64,000 nucleotides of DNA from NCBI GenBank assembly GCA_002245135.1, contig NGBS01000876.1, forward strand, positions 124,001 to 188,000. Direction: 5' to 3'. Every line of letters begins with the position of its first letter. Position 1 is the stretch's first letter. Of this stretch, positions 37,716 to 49,815 are shown piece after piece. The translations under genes were made by a program, and so were the position numbers. The stretch comes from Proteromonas lacertae (Eukaryota > Sar > Bigyra > Opalinata > Proteromonadidae). The notes under the pieces were generated by a model that saw only the letters and a list, made by a program, of their open reading frames with translations, ran no database searches and had not been told where the DNA came from.

Positions 37716-38502
37716 TCAATTTGGTCTAGGTATAAGAAAAGGATTTTCGCCAGTTTTACGTGTAGGAATCATAAAATATCTACCATATTGTTTAATAATA
37801 TATTTAACTGCATTCTCTAAACAATAAGTTTCTACTCCACAAAAATTACATCTGCAAATATCAATCTTATCATAAACATATTCATTTGACATTATTAACC
37901 AAAAATCTAAGAATGGATTACCATGAAATATCCATGTATTTAAACTATAGCCATGGAAATAAATCTTCTTATAATCTATACTTCTATCTAAATATCTTAT
38001 AAATCGTTTGAAATAATGTCTTCTTCTTCTTCCACACAGCTTATATGAATGATCTAATAAAACACTATTGAATTTATATTTCTTTCTGTTTATTGGAATA
38101 TAATCTGAACAGTTAAATAAATGATTATTCATCCATATTGGAATTATTATATCAATATCATGATCATTGTAAAAACCATTATTTCGATATGCTTGTAACT
38201 CACTTCCAAAAGCAAGAAAATATGTAATGTTCAAGTAATTTGCTGCTTTTATTATACCTTTACATTGAGCATCCTTTCTTAAATTATATGTAGCAGTAAA
38301 ACTTCTTTCACTCCAAGAACACTTTTTCACTTTTAATGGCTGAAATGGAGTTTTACTATAATCTGGGAACAGTTCATCAGGAAAATGGTTTGTAATCAGT
38401 TAAAACATCTTCAATATGACTCTGTGGATAGCATATAAAAGGAAATAGCAATGCAAATATCAGCAAAAAATGCAGTAATAGTAGAACTAAAATATAATTC
38501 AT
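37716..38502 (-). CDS. LicD/fukutin-like nucleotidyl- or phosphotransferase, type II membrane protein
   Basis: The ATG at 38502 opens a signal-anchor helix (NYILVLLLLHFLLIFALLF). A lumenal domain follows with the LicD/FKTN active-site pattern: YFLAFGSELQAYRNNGFY, then NDHDIDIIIP. In this family (LicD, fukutin, FKRP) such Asp motifs transfer phosphocholine or ribitol-phosphate to glycans in the secretory pathway. Cysteines occur in pairs near the end (CRCNFCGVETYC). The anchor and the main frame are offset by one base near 38385-38400 (TDYKPF then DELFPDYSKTPF), one of the recurrent one-base breaks. Ends FLIPRPN. Confidence 0.75.
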
Positions 38503-38610
38503 TTGAAATTAATAGAATTATGAAACGGACAAAATTTCAATATTTTATATTTGATTAATAGAGATGCTTACTAGGGAATTTATAACATCGCAATACAATA
38601 AATTTTAAAA

Positions 38611-39012
38611 TTAGATTAAATTACACTTCAACTTTTCATAGATATTCTGTGGATCTAACAGTTTATTTATCATTACTGTTTTATCATGACTTTTACTCCC
38701 TTTTATTAAACTAATCTCACTATTTTTAACACCGAGAATATCACTAAAATACTTCAAAAAAGCTTCATTTAGCTTCACCTTTCACCGGTACAGCTGCCAC
38801 CTATTAATTTTTATAATAATGATGATTATTACTTGTATTGTTAACTCATTATCATCTATGAAACTAACTCCTTCCATTTTTGAATTTGGTTTACCTGTAA
38901 ATTCTATTTTTATTCCTTTATCACATTCTATCATCCACAATGGCAATTTATATGTTTTTTTCTCTTCTATACATAGCTTATCTTTTTTATTAGAAGTTTT
39001 TGGAAAAGGCAT
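38611..39012 (-). CDS. DUF167 (UPF0235, YggU/C15orf40) family protein with one-base frame break
   Basis: Two exons; the 32-nt intron at about 38800-38832 ends ATTAATAG. Exon 1 begins MPFPKTSNKK and contains IKIEFTGKPNSKMEGV. Exon 2 reads VAAVPVKGEA and then needs removal of one A (AAA to AA) to give NEAFLKYFSDIL and KGSKSHDKTVMI. This matches the family core A-x-P-x-x-G-x-AN-x-AL and the terminal G-x-x-S-R/H-x-K segment. About 125 residues, normal for the family; the function is unknown. It is divergent from the Fn3/WW gene, with only 83 bp between start codons. Confidence 0.82.
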
Positions 39013-39095
39013 CGTTTCATTTTCATATGGTGCATCTATTCAAAAATATTTCAAACCCCACTTTTTCAAATTTATTTTTTCTTTTTTCTCTCAAT
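39013..39095. promoter_or_regulatory. 83-bp divergent intergenic region, presumed shared promoter
   Basis: Lies between the start codons of the DUF167 gene (minus) and the Fn3/WW scaffold gene (plus). It is AT-rich with T-runs on the plus strand. No defined element recognised. Confidence 0.4.
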
Positions 39096-42000
39096 ATGGA
39101 TAGTATGTCAATGATTTTATTATGTTTATAGACGAATCAGAGTCGTTTGAATTGTCTGATAACGATTTTGGTATAATGTATTACTCATTACACACTTTTA
39201 GAATCAGAAGGCAATGAAGAAGAAAGCAACTCAAAATCTCAATTTAATGATGAGAGTATTATGATATTTAAATTATATATATAGCCTTTCAAAGTGATAC
39301 AAACAAAGTGAATAAATCAGAAGAAAATGAACTTGTTGAACAACCGAAAGAGAATAATGGCGTAATTCCAAGTGATACTGAAAATAATATAGAGAATAAT
39401 CCTTTATCTAGAGAATCAAAACCAGAAAATGCACTTAAGTCTGAAGATGAAGATATTCAACCATCATCAAACAATATACAACCTAAATCTCCTAATATTT
39501 CTCCAAAAGAGAATCCTTCTGTAAATGAATCAAAATTTTCAGATTCACCAACCAAACTACCAACAATAAATGAATCAAAATTTTCAGAAGATTATACACA
39601 GCCAAATACAAGTAATGAAAGTAAAATGAATGATGTAACTGAAAGTAAATTCTCAGAAAATATTACATCAGGTTTTAAACCTGTAGATAGTGATAATAAA
39701 ATGTTATCATCTTTATCTGATAATGATAACAAAGATAAGAGTAGAAAAGAAAGTAAAGAAGAAGAAGAAGATAATAATAATAATGAAGTAAAACCTGTTG
39801 AAGAAATTCTTCCCCAATCTACCACTCCAAAATCAGAAGGTAAAGAAGATAATAATGAAGATATAAAACCAAAATCAATAGATAAACCAAATACTCCACC
39901 ACCTCCAGAAAGCAAAGATGATGGGAATAATGAAGAACAATGTAAACCTATTGAATTAGAAAATCCATCAAACATACCTAAATCAGAAGGTAAGGAAGAG
40001 GAAAATGAAGAACCAAAACCAATAGAAGTAGAACCACTTCCTTCTTCATCATCAGATGAACCAAAATCGGAGAGTAAAGAAGATAATGAAGAAATGAAGC
40101 CAATAGAAATGGATAAACCAAATTCTCCAAAATCAGAAAGTAAGGAAGAATATAACAGTAATAATGAAGATGAATTCATTATTCCTCCAAATACAATAAA
40201 ATCAGAAAGTAAAGATGATTATATAAGTCCATCAAATAGTGTAAAGACAGAATCACCGCATATCGATGAGTCAATTTTTAATACAGAGAATTCAAATGTA
40301 AATAGTATTAAACAACCTTCATCACCACAATCTGATAGTGAAATAAATACAACAACTACAAATGAACCTAAACGAACTACAGTTATAGTACATTTATCAG
40401 AATCAAAATCAAATAATGAAAGTGATGAAGAGAAAGATGAAGATGAGGATGATAGACCAGTTAATCACATTGTTGAGATAAATCCATTAGAAGAAGAGGA
40501 AGAAAAATCAAATAATGAAAACAAACCAGAATCAAACCTACATGTAATCAAAAATAGAAATGATGTTGAAGATTACAATGATATTCATATGCCAATAGAT
40601 CCATACACTATACAACAAAAAATAAAAACAAAAATAGCAAGAGTCCATAACTGTTTAATATCTTTACAAAGAGTAAAGGTATGTAAGTTATATGGAGAAA
40701 AAAATATTCATTTCTGCCCAGCTAACTTTAAAATTGAAAAAGAGCATGAACAGTGTGGAATGTTGGATGTTTATGAAGGATTGTCAGGAGATGATAAAAC
40801 ATATAGACATGTAGCAATTGCTTGTAAAGTATAGATATATAATATATATTAATTGTTTAATAGAGAGTTCAAAAAGAGATAGATGATTTAGAATCTCAAT
40901 TGCACAAAATTGAAAAAGAAGGAGAAGAAGAAGAAGAAGGAGAAACAACCAATAAAAACAAAATATCAATATTAGAAACTGAATTTGTTAATTGGTCAAT
41001 AGCTTGTGAAAAAGAATTTCCAATAGTTTTAACAGAAAAGCAAAAGGATAGAATTGATAAAGATTTAAATAGTAATAATTATACGTTAAAGTATAATTTA
41101 AATCCCAACAAAGTAAACGAAACAACTGCAACACAAAATCCAATTGTAGTTAAAAAACAGAAAGAAAGAGAAAAATATTTGAATAGATTATATAAATATC
41201 ATATTCATAAAGTATATTGGAATGGTTTAAATATTGATGAGTATAACTTTGGTTTAAGTGATTTAATAAAATGGAGTACTATTGAAAGAGATAAAAAAGA
41301 ACAAATTAAAAGGAAGTATATAAAAGATAAAGAAGCAGAAAAGGAAAAAGATAAGAATAAGTTGTTTAATGGTTGGTTAAATAATGCAAAACGAAATACA
41401 AGGAAAATACCATTAACATTAGCTAAAAGTACAGGAATAATTGATGATTTATATCTTCATAAACTACTGCCGCAAAAAGAAATCTTACCAACTAAAACAA
41501 TAAGTGCATTTATAAATGATAAACCATTAATAATTGGAGGAGAAGATAATGTAAATATGATTAAAAATATGAAAAGATTGGATAAATCCTTAAAGAATTA
41601 TATGAACGAAAGACAAAAAGAATCAAATGTTCATTATGAACAATGGTTAAATAAGAAAAGTAAAATACAATCATTTTTAAATACACTTGATAAAATAGAT
41701 ATAAAATATTGGAATGATAGAATAATACAAAACTCTAATGTTTATCTATTGGGAATGGCTTTACACTCATTATCTCCACAGTTACGAGATAGATGGATTA
41801 ATATAATAAAATCAAGTAAAAATAGAATTACTTTATTAGGAAGATGCATGGTAAAAAGAGGAAGTTATGAAATAGTAACTGAAGATGATTTAAGTAAAGA
41901 AATCGATAGAGGAGATATGATAGAAATAGATAATAATAAATATTGTGTTGATTTTAGAAAGCCAAGAGAGAAATATCGAATAATTATCTCTGATCCATAT

Positions 42001-42533
42001 ACTGGAAGATCTTTAACATCTATTCCTATTTATAAAGTGAATATTTTTAATGATGAAAACATATATATTAAAATGTGGAATAGTTACTATATGAATATAA
42101 ATGTTGATAATGAGAGATTATTAGATATAATGAGAATTAGAAACTTTATAAATGGAGAAAAAGAGAAGTTTAATAGAATAAAAGTATTAGGATTAAATAA
42201 TGAAAATTATAGAATATGCAAATATAATATTAGTGAAGCAAAGAAAGCTCTTGATAGACTTAGTGAAGTTGAAGATATTATTTTTTGTGATTTGAATAAT
42301 AAAGAAATAGATGTAAATAAATTAGATAATAATGGTGAAATAAATGAGGATGAATATAGAACATTCTCTTTAGCTTTAAAAGATAGTGTTTATATTGATA
42401 ATGATGAGATGTGGTATAATATTACTAAAATATCAATATATAAACATTCTGTGTATTTAGTACCATCTAAATTAAGATCATATGGAAGTGGGAAATTGAA
42501 ATTTAAAGTATATGAAGAAAATGATGATGAAAA

Positions 42534-42582
<49 letters not shown>

Positions 42583-44834
42583 ATAGTAATATATGTGTTT
42601 GGAGGGATAAATGGTTATATTTCAATGAATTATGTGGTATGGTAATAAGAAAAGGAACAAGTGAAGTGAATGACAATGATTGGTTTATAATGCCAAGAGA
42701 AGATGATAGTTGGACGTATATATATATATATATTATTTATATTTATAGTATAAAATATATAAATTTTGTTTATAATACTCAATTACAGAATGAACTTTTA
42801 GCAAAAGAACAACAATATGAATTAGAAAAACAACAAATGGAAAAAGATCTTAAAGAATTAATAGAAAAAGTGAAAAGATTAATGTTAAAGTTTCCATTTG
42901 GAAGAACCAATACGTTTGAAAGAAGTTTAGATGTTGGTAGATTGTTATTTGCTATTAGTGATTCAACTGATTTTTTAGATACATGGATTAATGTATATAT
43001 ATATATATATATATAATTATATAATTTTGTTGTTATAATAGTGGTTGGCAAGAAGTCCAAAATGGGAAATTGATATTAAAGCAAATGGTTTTACTATTGA
43101 AGATTTAAGAGAGTTATGTTTTGAAGAATGGTGGAAATTTAATGATATAAAACCAAACTTACCAACAGGTCCACAAGCTTATCAAACCTTATTGAAATGG
43201 AGTAAAGAAGATCAATTAGTGGATAATTTAATAGAGTTAAGGAAAAAAGAAAGAGAAAAGAGATTATACAGTGATATACCTGAATTATATTGTAATGTAT
43301 TTTAATTTACTATTATTATGTATATAAATATATAGAAAATTGGAACAAATACAGCTGAAATCTGTTGGTCATATCCAATCAATGTAAAAGTAGAAGAAGA
43401 TAAGCCAATCTGTTGGTTATTGGAGCTTATAGAGAATAAAAGATATATACCACTCTTCAATGGTTATGACACTATATATTATATGAATGATTTAAAACCA
43501 AATACACAATATTATCTTCGAATATGTGGTGTTGATATGGAGAATAAATATAGAACAAAATATGGAAGAATGACTATTTGTACATTGCCATTACCACCTT
43601 CTAAACCTGTAATATCAAAATTCTATATAACAAAAGAACATAAATTAGCTGAAGTTAGTTGGAGAAGTAATGATACAGGTTATTCATTATATCAACTACA
43701 AATGAGATGTAATGATGAAGAAGGATGGAAAATAATATATGAACATCATACGCCTAAAACAAATATATATAATTTAGTACCAGATACAAAGTATATATTA
43801 TTATTATTATTATTATTTGAATAGTATACTGTTAAGAGTTAGAGCCAAGAATATTCAAAATGAATATGGTGACTTTAGTGAAACAGCAATGGTTCATATT
43901 CCATTAGAAACTCCTGATCCTCCAATAGCTATTGATATTCGTCATAATAGTGTATTAATTGAGTGGAAAGTACCATTTCTATCTTCACTTACATTTGCTC
44001 AAGATGATTGGTTAGAATTAGTGAAAAGAAAAGAGAAATGTTGTAAAATATTGTACAATTTGTGGAGAAAGAAACAATTAGAAAGAGAAATGAATGCAAT
44101 GAATCAATGGTTAGATTATATCAATAACAAATCAAATAAAGACAAAATGAAAATATTATCACAAAGTCAGAACAACGGAAAAGAGTGGATTCCTCATTAT
44201 ATAAAGATATCCAACAGAGAAGTAGAATGTTTTTATGTAAATAAAATAACGAAAGAAAGAAGATGGGCTAGAAATAGATACACTGATAATTGGAAATATG
44301 ATGAATGTCCACAGCATTGGTATGATCCAGTAACAAAGAAATGCTATTTATGGGATCGAAATGAACCATCTCACCGTGAATGGGCTGTAGGATGTTCAAT
44401 GATGAATAGTTCATTGGAAAATGATAAGCCAATAGAATTGATTCATCCAAATCACATTAAACCACCATTTCCTGAAGAAAATGATAATGATGATTTTGAT
44501 AAATCTTATAATAATAAATGTAAAGATAATAAATATGATGTATTTCTTCCTGATGGATTTATATTGGTTAATGGTGTGATTCAACAGAATAAAACCCTTG
44601 TGAAGAGTATAATTGAATATAAAGAAGGAAGAACAGGTAAATATAAAAAATGTTACAAAGGAAGTGGAAGTGGTGTATTTATAAAAGATTTAAGAGCAAA
44701 TACATTATACAAGTATATTTATCAGGTTATAATTTATTAGATTTCGATTAAGATACTACGATCCTGTTAGTGGTGTGTATAGCATGTTTAGTAAACCACT
44801 GTGTATAGAAACTCCTGATTATCCTATTCCATAA
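39096..44834 (+). CDS. Large cytosolic scaffold with acidic Ser/Glu/Pro-rich N-terminus, coiled coils, Fn3 and WW-like modules
   Basis: About eleven exons from the ATG at 39096 (MDNESESFELSDNDFESE) to the TAA at 44832-44834, joined by 27-70 nt introns, two of which are long (TA)n tracts (about 42533-42586 and 42994-43041). The first 450 residues are disordered with repeated KSESKE/PKSEGKEE units. A globular and coiled-coil middle follows (QLHKIEKEGEE, LEKQQMEKDLKELIEKVKRL). The C-terminal part has Fn3-like modules (GTNTAEICWSYP with NTQYYLRICGVD; AEVSWRSND with TKNILLRVRAKN; NSVLIEWKVP with YKFRLRYYDP). Inserted in the last are WW-like strands (CFYVNKITKERRWA, HWYDPVTKKCYLWDR). No signal peptide or helix, so I infer a cytoskeletal or signalling scaffold. 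Confidence 0.8.
42533..42583 (+). repeat. (TA)n microsatellite forming an intron
   Basis: A TA dinucleotide tract of more than 20 units fills the intron between DDEK and NICVWRDKW; the intron ends TTGTATAG. Similar (TA)n or (ATT)n introns occur at about 12488-12523, 32404, 33627, 42716 and 42994. Confidence 0.85.
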
Positions 44835-45066
44835 CTTGAATAATTAATGATTTATTGTTTATAATTTGTAGAATATATACAGTTTTATTCAAATATAGAT
44901 TCAGCTTATTAATTATAATGATTATTTCCTTTCAGTAAAACCTATCTGTCGTAGGTTTTTAAAATTGCGCAAACCGACATTGACATTTAGTAACTATTAA
45001 CTGACCTCTTTTGTATTATGTGTTTCTAATCATAAACTCATGAACATAAACAAAATATAAACCTAT

Positions 45067-45397
45067 ATATTTCGATTTTATTAGAATGATTAAAAAAGTG
45101 TTAATAAGTGTTTTTAAGCTATGTTAGTTAAAAATTACTTCAAAAGGATTGAAATTGATATTTTAAATACTATGATAATTTGTTACTGTGATATTAATTT
45201 CATTTAATAATAAATTAGTATTAGAAAAGAAGAGAATATGAGATTATATGATTTATACTTCACAACACTATAAGAATTTAATGAATTAGAATGTGATTAG
45301 AGAAGTGTATTATCAATATAGATAATAAGAAATTGTTATTCAATGAAGATAATAATATCAATAAAACAAAAGAAAATATTAATATATATTATTATAG
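45067..45397 (+). repeat. Left arm of a 331-bp inverted repeat (kinase relic)
   Basis: Pairs with 46063-46393 in inverted orientation. The arms are the same length, with no indel and one mismatch found by eye. Translated, the arm is a decayed piece of a pseudokinase-LRR kinase domain: IRKEENMRLYDLYF and NELECD, stop, RSV, compared with LRKEEDLRIYDICF and NGLECNEKSV of gene A. Multiple stops show it is not coding. Confidence 0.9.
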
Positions 45398-45525
45398 TTT
45401 ATATGAAGAATATAAATACATGATAAAAGAATGAATAAATGATAAAATATTGATAGTATAATTGTGTAGTATTTGAATAGATATTCAAGATAAAATGATA
45501 AAATCGTATAATATAACCAATATAC

Positions 45526-46117
45526 TTATATAATATAATAATTAAAATTTAGTTTATTTTCTTTCTTTTTTTCGTATGAACATTCCATCCTCTTTGACAT
45601 ATAAATTGTTCTTTTTGTAGAGATATTATTTATATAGTTTAAAGTAGCATCATCTTGAATTATTTTATATCCTTCCTCAGAATTACTTATGAATAAATAT
45701 ATTGCTGTTATTATTATTTCTGATGCTTCTTTTTCAATATTGATATAATCTTTTGCTATGAATTTTTTAAATTCATTTTCTGCTATTTTATCATATATAT
45801 AATTTATTAGTGATTGGTATATTTCTGTTATTGTATCATCTTTAATACTTTGTAACATAGATGACAAATTCTTCTTCATCAATGTTTATGTTTTCATAAT
45901 TAATGATGTTATTATATACCTCTTTTTTATTTAAATTTTTTTCTGTACTATCTACTACTTCTGTTGGATAATGAATTTTACTGAAATAACAATCTGTAAT
46001 TGGTATACTACTAAAAAAGTAACTTTTAAAACATTCGTTGCATATTAATTTATAAGTATCCACTGTAATAATATATATTAATATTTTCTTTTGTTTTATT
46101 GATATTATTATCTTCAT
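45526..46117 (-). CDS. Hypothetical ORF in the loop of the inverted repeat
   Basis: Two overlapping minus-strand frames (46117-45842 and 45882-45526) offset by one base. Joined, they give an exon of about 170 residues beginning after an acceptor-like TATTACAG at 46063 inside the right arm. The composition (Ile/Glu/Lys/Asn, NIDEEEFVIYVTKY, DDTITEIYQSLINYIYDKI) looks like a coding helical protein, but I recognise no family. It may be a leftover middle exon of the same decayed pseudokinase-LRR copy or an unrelated captured gene. Confidence 0.35.
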
Positions 46118-46393
46118 TGAATAACAATTTCTTATTATCTATATTGATAATACACTTCTCTAATCACATTCTAATTCATTAAATTCTTATAGTGTTGTGA
46201 AGTATAAATCATATAATCTCATATTCTCTTCTTTTCTAATACTAATTTATTATTAAATGAAATTAATATCACAGTAACAAATTATCATAGTATTTAAAAT
46301 ATCAATTTCAATCCTTTTGAAGTAATTTTTAACTAACATAGCTTAAAAACACTTATTAACACTTTTTTAATCATTCTAATAAAATCGAAATAT
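46063..46393 (-). repeat. Right arm of the 331-bp inverted repeat
   Basis: Reverse complement of 45067-45397. The intervening loop is about 665 bp. The flanks (AACCTAT on the left, TCAGTTAT on the right) show no target-site duplication. Confidence 0.9.
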
Positions 46394-46555
46394 TCAGTTA
46401 TAGCTTCTTAACTTTAAATCAATTATGCAACATCCTTATATAGCAATAAACTATAAAATATTATCATAATAATCTAATGGCTATTAGAATAAGTAATTAA
46501 GTTTATTACTAGAGTTGTTGTTACTGTTATTTTTCTTTCCTTTGCTAAATAACTA

Positions 46556-46820
46556 AAAGCCAGTGGGTGTGTCAGATTCACCATTTAAATTCCAATAAAT
46601 CTTCTTCTCAAACATCTTTCCTAATTCTGCTACAATTCTCGATGTTTATCATCAACATTGTTAGTTTATTACTTCATCTACATATTCAATTTAATTGAAA
46701 CAACCAAAAACATTATTCTCTTTCATATTTTAATTAAATTATCCATAATGACTAGCACCACTGTGTCTTTGTATATTAATCATAAAACCACATAATAATA
46801 TTTCTTATTCATCTATTGAA
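46556..46820 (-). pseudogene. Decayed ubiquitin-specific protease (USP/UCH) C-terminal relic
   Basis: Read on the minus strand: CGFMINIQRHSGASHYG, a stop, then MKENNVFGCFN, a stop, then IEYVDEVIN. This matches the His-box of USP deubiquitinases (V-x-x-HSG-x-x-x-GHY, W-x-x-F-x-D-x-x-V). Several stops and shifts occur, and the catalytic Cys half is absent. Confidence 0.4.
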
Positions 46821-47086
46821 TAAGGAGCTTAAAAAATAAATAATTTAAAATCATTCAAACTTGAGGTTTGCTTTGTGAAAATGTTTTGTTTATTTTTTCA
46901 TTAAATAAACAAACATATATTTATGAAAATAATTGGAGGTCCTAAATTACAGATATTATGAACTTTTGTTTGGATCTCAATTTTAAAACTAATGTCAAAA
47001 TGAATTAATCATAAGTAAACGAAATTCACAGATAGTTTCAGAAACTCTTAATTACTTATCTATATCTAGAAGAAATTTTATATAAA

Positions 47087-47131
47087 GGCTGTAACACCAC
47101 TAGAAATAGGGTGTTAAAAATTTGAACAGCC
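47087..47131 (+). other. GC-richer hairpin upstream of MRTO4
   Basis: GGCTGTAACACC at 47087-47098 can pair with GGTGTT (47110-47115) and ACAGCC (47126-47131), giving a 12-bp stem with a 10-nt bulge on the 3' side. It stands out in AT-rich DNA. It could be part of a small RNA, a 5' UTR structure or chance. Confidence 0.3.
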
Positions 47132-47370
47132 GTTCTAAAAAAATGTCCTCATTTCATATACTCTACAACTTTATCTTTTCTTAGAGAAAATGAAGGTATT
47201 TTATCTTTTCTCATGCACTACAATATAAATTTAAAAATAATACGAATTTAGATTATATTTAGCTAATGAAATACAAAATGTAGAATATTTATATTAGCTA
47301 ATCATCTTTATATTGATTTTTTGATTTAATTGTAGTAATAAAAATATATCCGTTTCAAAGTCATTCAAAA

Positions 47371-48083
47371 ATGCCAAAATCAAAAAGAGCAAAACTAGGT
47401 ATTTATACTCATCAATATAATTTGCAATAGTTAGTCTAACACAAACCAAGTCAAAAGGAAAGGAGCATAAGGAAGAATTGGTTGGAAATGTCCGAGATTC
47501 ATGTCAAGCATATTCTACAATCATGATAATATCCTATTTGAATATGAGGACGAACTTATTAAAAAATATGAGAATAGAATTGAAGGATAGCAGGTATATA
47601 TTTAATTTCTTATTTACTAGATTTTTCCTTGGTAATAATAAAGTAATGCAAGTAGCATTAGGTAGAAAACCAGAAGAAGAAGTATTACCAAACATATCAC
47701 AATTCTCAAAATTATTAGAAGGACATACATGTTTGCTATTCACAAACAGTTCAATAGAAGAAATATTGAAATATTTTAAAGATCACATAACAATGGACTA
47801 TGCAAGAGCTGGATTTGTCACAGAAGAGACAATATCTGTACAACAAGGAGAGTTGAAGTTTCCGCACAACATGGTAGAGACACTACGTAAATTAGGAATG
47901 CCTGTTGATTTAAAAGCCGGAAAAGTAACACTAACATCTGATTATACAATTTGTACTAAAGGTCAAACTTTAACACCAGAGCAGTGTAGATTATTGAAAT
48001 ATTTTGAACATAAAATATCACCATTTGAGTTAAAGCCATTGGCTTACTACAAAGATAATAAAATGACCACAATTAAAAGCTAA
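47371..48083 (+). CDS. MRTO4: MRTO4 ribosome-assembly factor (P0-like)
   Basis: Nucleolar factor that occupies the P0 site on pre-60S particles before P0 replaces it. Three exons: 47371-47398 (MPKSKRAKL), 47431-47593 and 47621-48083, with introns of 32 and 27 nt. Family marks are SLTQTKSKGKEHKEELV, NMRIELKDSRFFLGNNKVMQ, VALGRKPEEE, DYARAGFVTEETI, KFPHNMVETLRKLGMPVDLK, SDYTICTKGQTLTPEQCRLL and the ending FELKPLAYYKDN. Length of about 217 residues fits the family. Confidence 0.96.
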
Positions 48084-48230
48084 GTGTATGTAATGTTCTA
48101 ATTTTTTCTTCTATCCATTTAATACTAATTAATAATATCTATTGTTGTTGTTATTACAATTATTTGTTTAAGAAAATATTTATGAATAATAATCCCTTCA
48201 AAAAAAAGAATAATCAAAATATAAAATTAC

Positions 48231-49200
48231 CTAAACACATGTTGTTGCTTTTCCAACTACATTCCCACAGTTATAGCAATAATGTACTCTAGAATTAATA
48301 ATATATACATTCAAATATACGGTGTTTTAAATCGAGGAATACATAGTAGAATAAATGCAATAATTGAGAAGAAAAACATCACAATAATAGTGATAAGAAT
48401 CAACAACCATCCAGGTCTGTATTTAATATCTGTAGGACCAATACAATGACAATAAGGACATTCAACAACAACTGGACTATTCATATATATAATATATATA
48501 TACGTATTTCCAAATAAGCAAGATGGAATAACAGAACCATTTAATTGAACGAAATCACCTTGTTGAAAATGAATGACTTGAGTTTGACTTTGAATAGAAG
48601 ATGAAGATGATATTCCACTATTTGATATATCAAAAGTTTTAGGGATGTTTGAATTATTACTGTTCAAACTATTCACACTATTTACACTGTTATTTAAATA
48701 AACACCTGGTTGTAGACTACCACCACTATTATTGGAACTACTACTTGAATGAAGACTATTATAATTCTTATTGGAAAATGCACTGCTGTTTAAACTATTT
48801 GCATAACTTGGAGGAAGATTAACATCATATGCACTGGTATAAACATTTGGTAGATTATAGTTTGGATAGGCAGGTGGTTGATTATCACTTAAATTAACAC
48901 CCAGTTCAACATCTTTGTCAGTAATATTGCTTGAATAAAGACTAGCATCGTGATTGCTTGAGTAGAGATTAGGCAAATAAGCATTTGACTGTACATTGGC
49001 AGTACCATTATTTGAACTAATGATATTATGATAATTATTTGAATAAACAAGAGACTGGTTATTATTTGCATAAATATCAGGTTGGATTTCATTATCTAAC
49101 AGGTTTTGATTAATGCTATAATCAACTGGATGAATGTATTTTTCATATGAATCTATGAGTAGAAATAACACAATATACCTTCAGGCATATGAACTTTCAT
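48231..49200 (-). CDS. LITAF-domain protein with Asn/Ser-rich PPxY N-terminus
   Basis: Four exons from the ATG at 49200 (MKVHMPEDSYEKYIHP). A long low-complexity N-terminal region contains PPAY and PPSY, potential ligands of Nedd4-type WW domains, as in human LITAF. The C-terminus is a complete LITAF zinc domain. VVVECPYCHC supplies the first CxxC. A hydrophobic membrane-dipping helix follows (WLLILITIIVMFFFSIIAF), then LLCIPRFKTPVHYCYNCGNVVG with the HxCxxC half restored after splicing the last intron. LITAF proteins sit monotopically on late endosomes and act in sorting. Introns of about 26 nt. Confidence 0.9.
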
Positions 49201-49403
49201 TTTGATTTTTTGAAACGAATATATTTTATTAAACAATAATGTTTAAACATTACACACTTACTACTTTATATTATGCCAACATTAATTGCTCAAAACTATT
49301 TACATGTATTATTCGTTAAAATTATACTATAGCAGTAACATTACAGAGTGATTATTTATAAAACACAACTATATATAATAAAAAAGTGATTTTAAGATTA
49401 GTG

Positions 49404-49815
49404 TTACTTAGCTTGTGGATGAGATGCAACAAAATCAATAGCATCCTTGACACGAATGATTTTTTCAGCAACATCATCAGGAATTTCAATACAAAATTCT
49501 TCTTCAATAGCCATAAGTAATTCAACTGCGTTTAAGGAATCTAAACCAAGATCATTAACAAAGTGGGCATCTTTTGTTACCTATATTTATCAGTATAACA
49601 GAAAAAAATACAAGCTTTGGGTTGACTGCATCAAAATGGGTTACAACATCAACAACTCTTTTTTCTACATCTTCTCTGGGTAAGAATGACTACGAACACT
49701 AATTAAATACACGATATACTTGAGTGGCTGCAAATGCTCTAGCAAATACAGTTGGACGCATAACTGGTCTAGCGAGAGAAGGTAAACGCATGGCAATTCT
49801 TCCAAGAAAACTCAT
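49404..49815 (-). CDS. Mitochondrial acyl carrier protein
   Basis: Three exons. The N-terminus ([20 protein letters not shown], then ARAFAATQ) is an Arg-rich targeting presequence without acids. The ACP body has [33 protein letters not shown] with the phosphopantetheine Ser in DSL, and [20 protein letters not shown]. It feeds mitochondrial type II fatty-acid and lipoate synthesis and stabilises LYR-protein complexes. Introns are about 30 nt. Divergent from the giant receptor gene, with about 377 bp between start codons. Confidence 0.96.

Larger units (their letters stand above)
46394..47370. other. Long intergenic tract upstream of MRTO4
   Basis: Apart from the deubiquitinase relic at 46556-46820 and a hairpin at 47087-47131, this 1-kb tract holds no supported gene. 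It carries the presumed MRTO4 promoter at its right end. Confidence 0.4.

Noticed and set aside
39592-40179. Ser/Leu-rich minus-strand frame of 195 codons
   Set aside because: Shadow of the KSESKE-type repeats of the plus-strand scaffold gene.
45067-46393. Inverted repeat as terminal repeats of a DNA transposon
   Set aside because: No target-site duplication, no transposase motif in the loop frame, and the arms are kinase-gene sequence.
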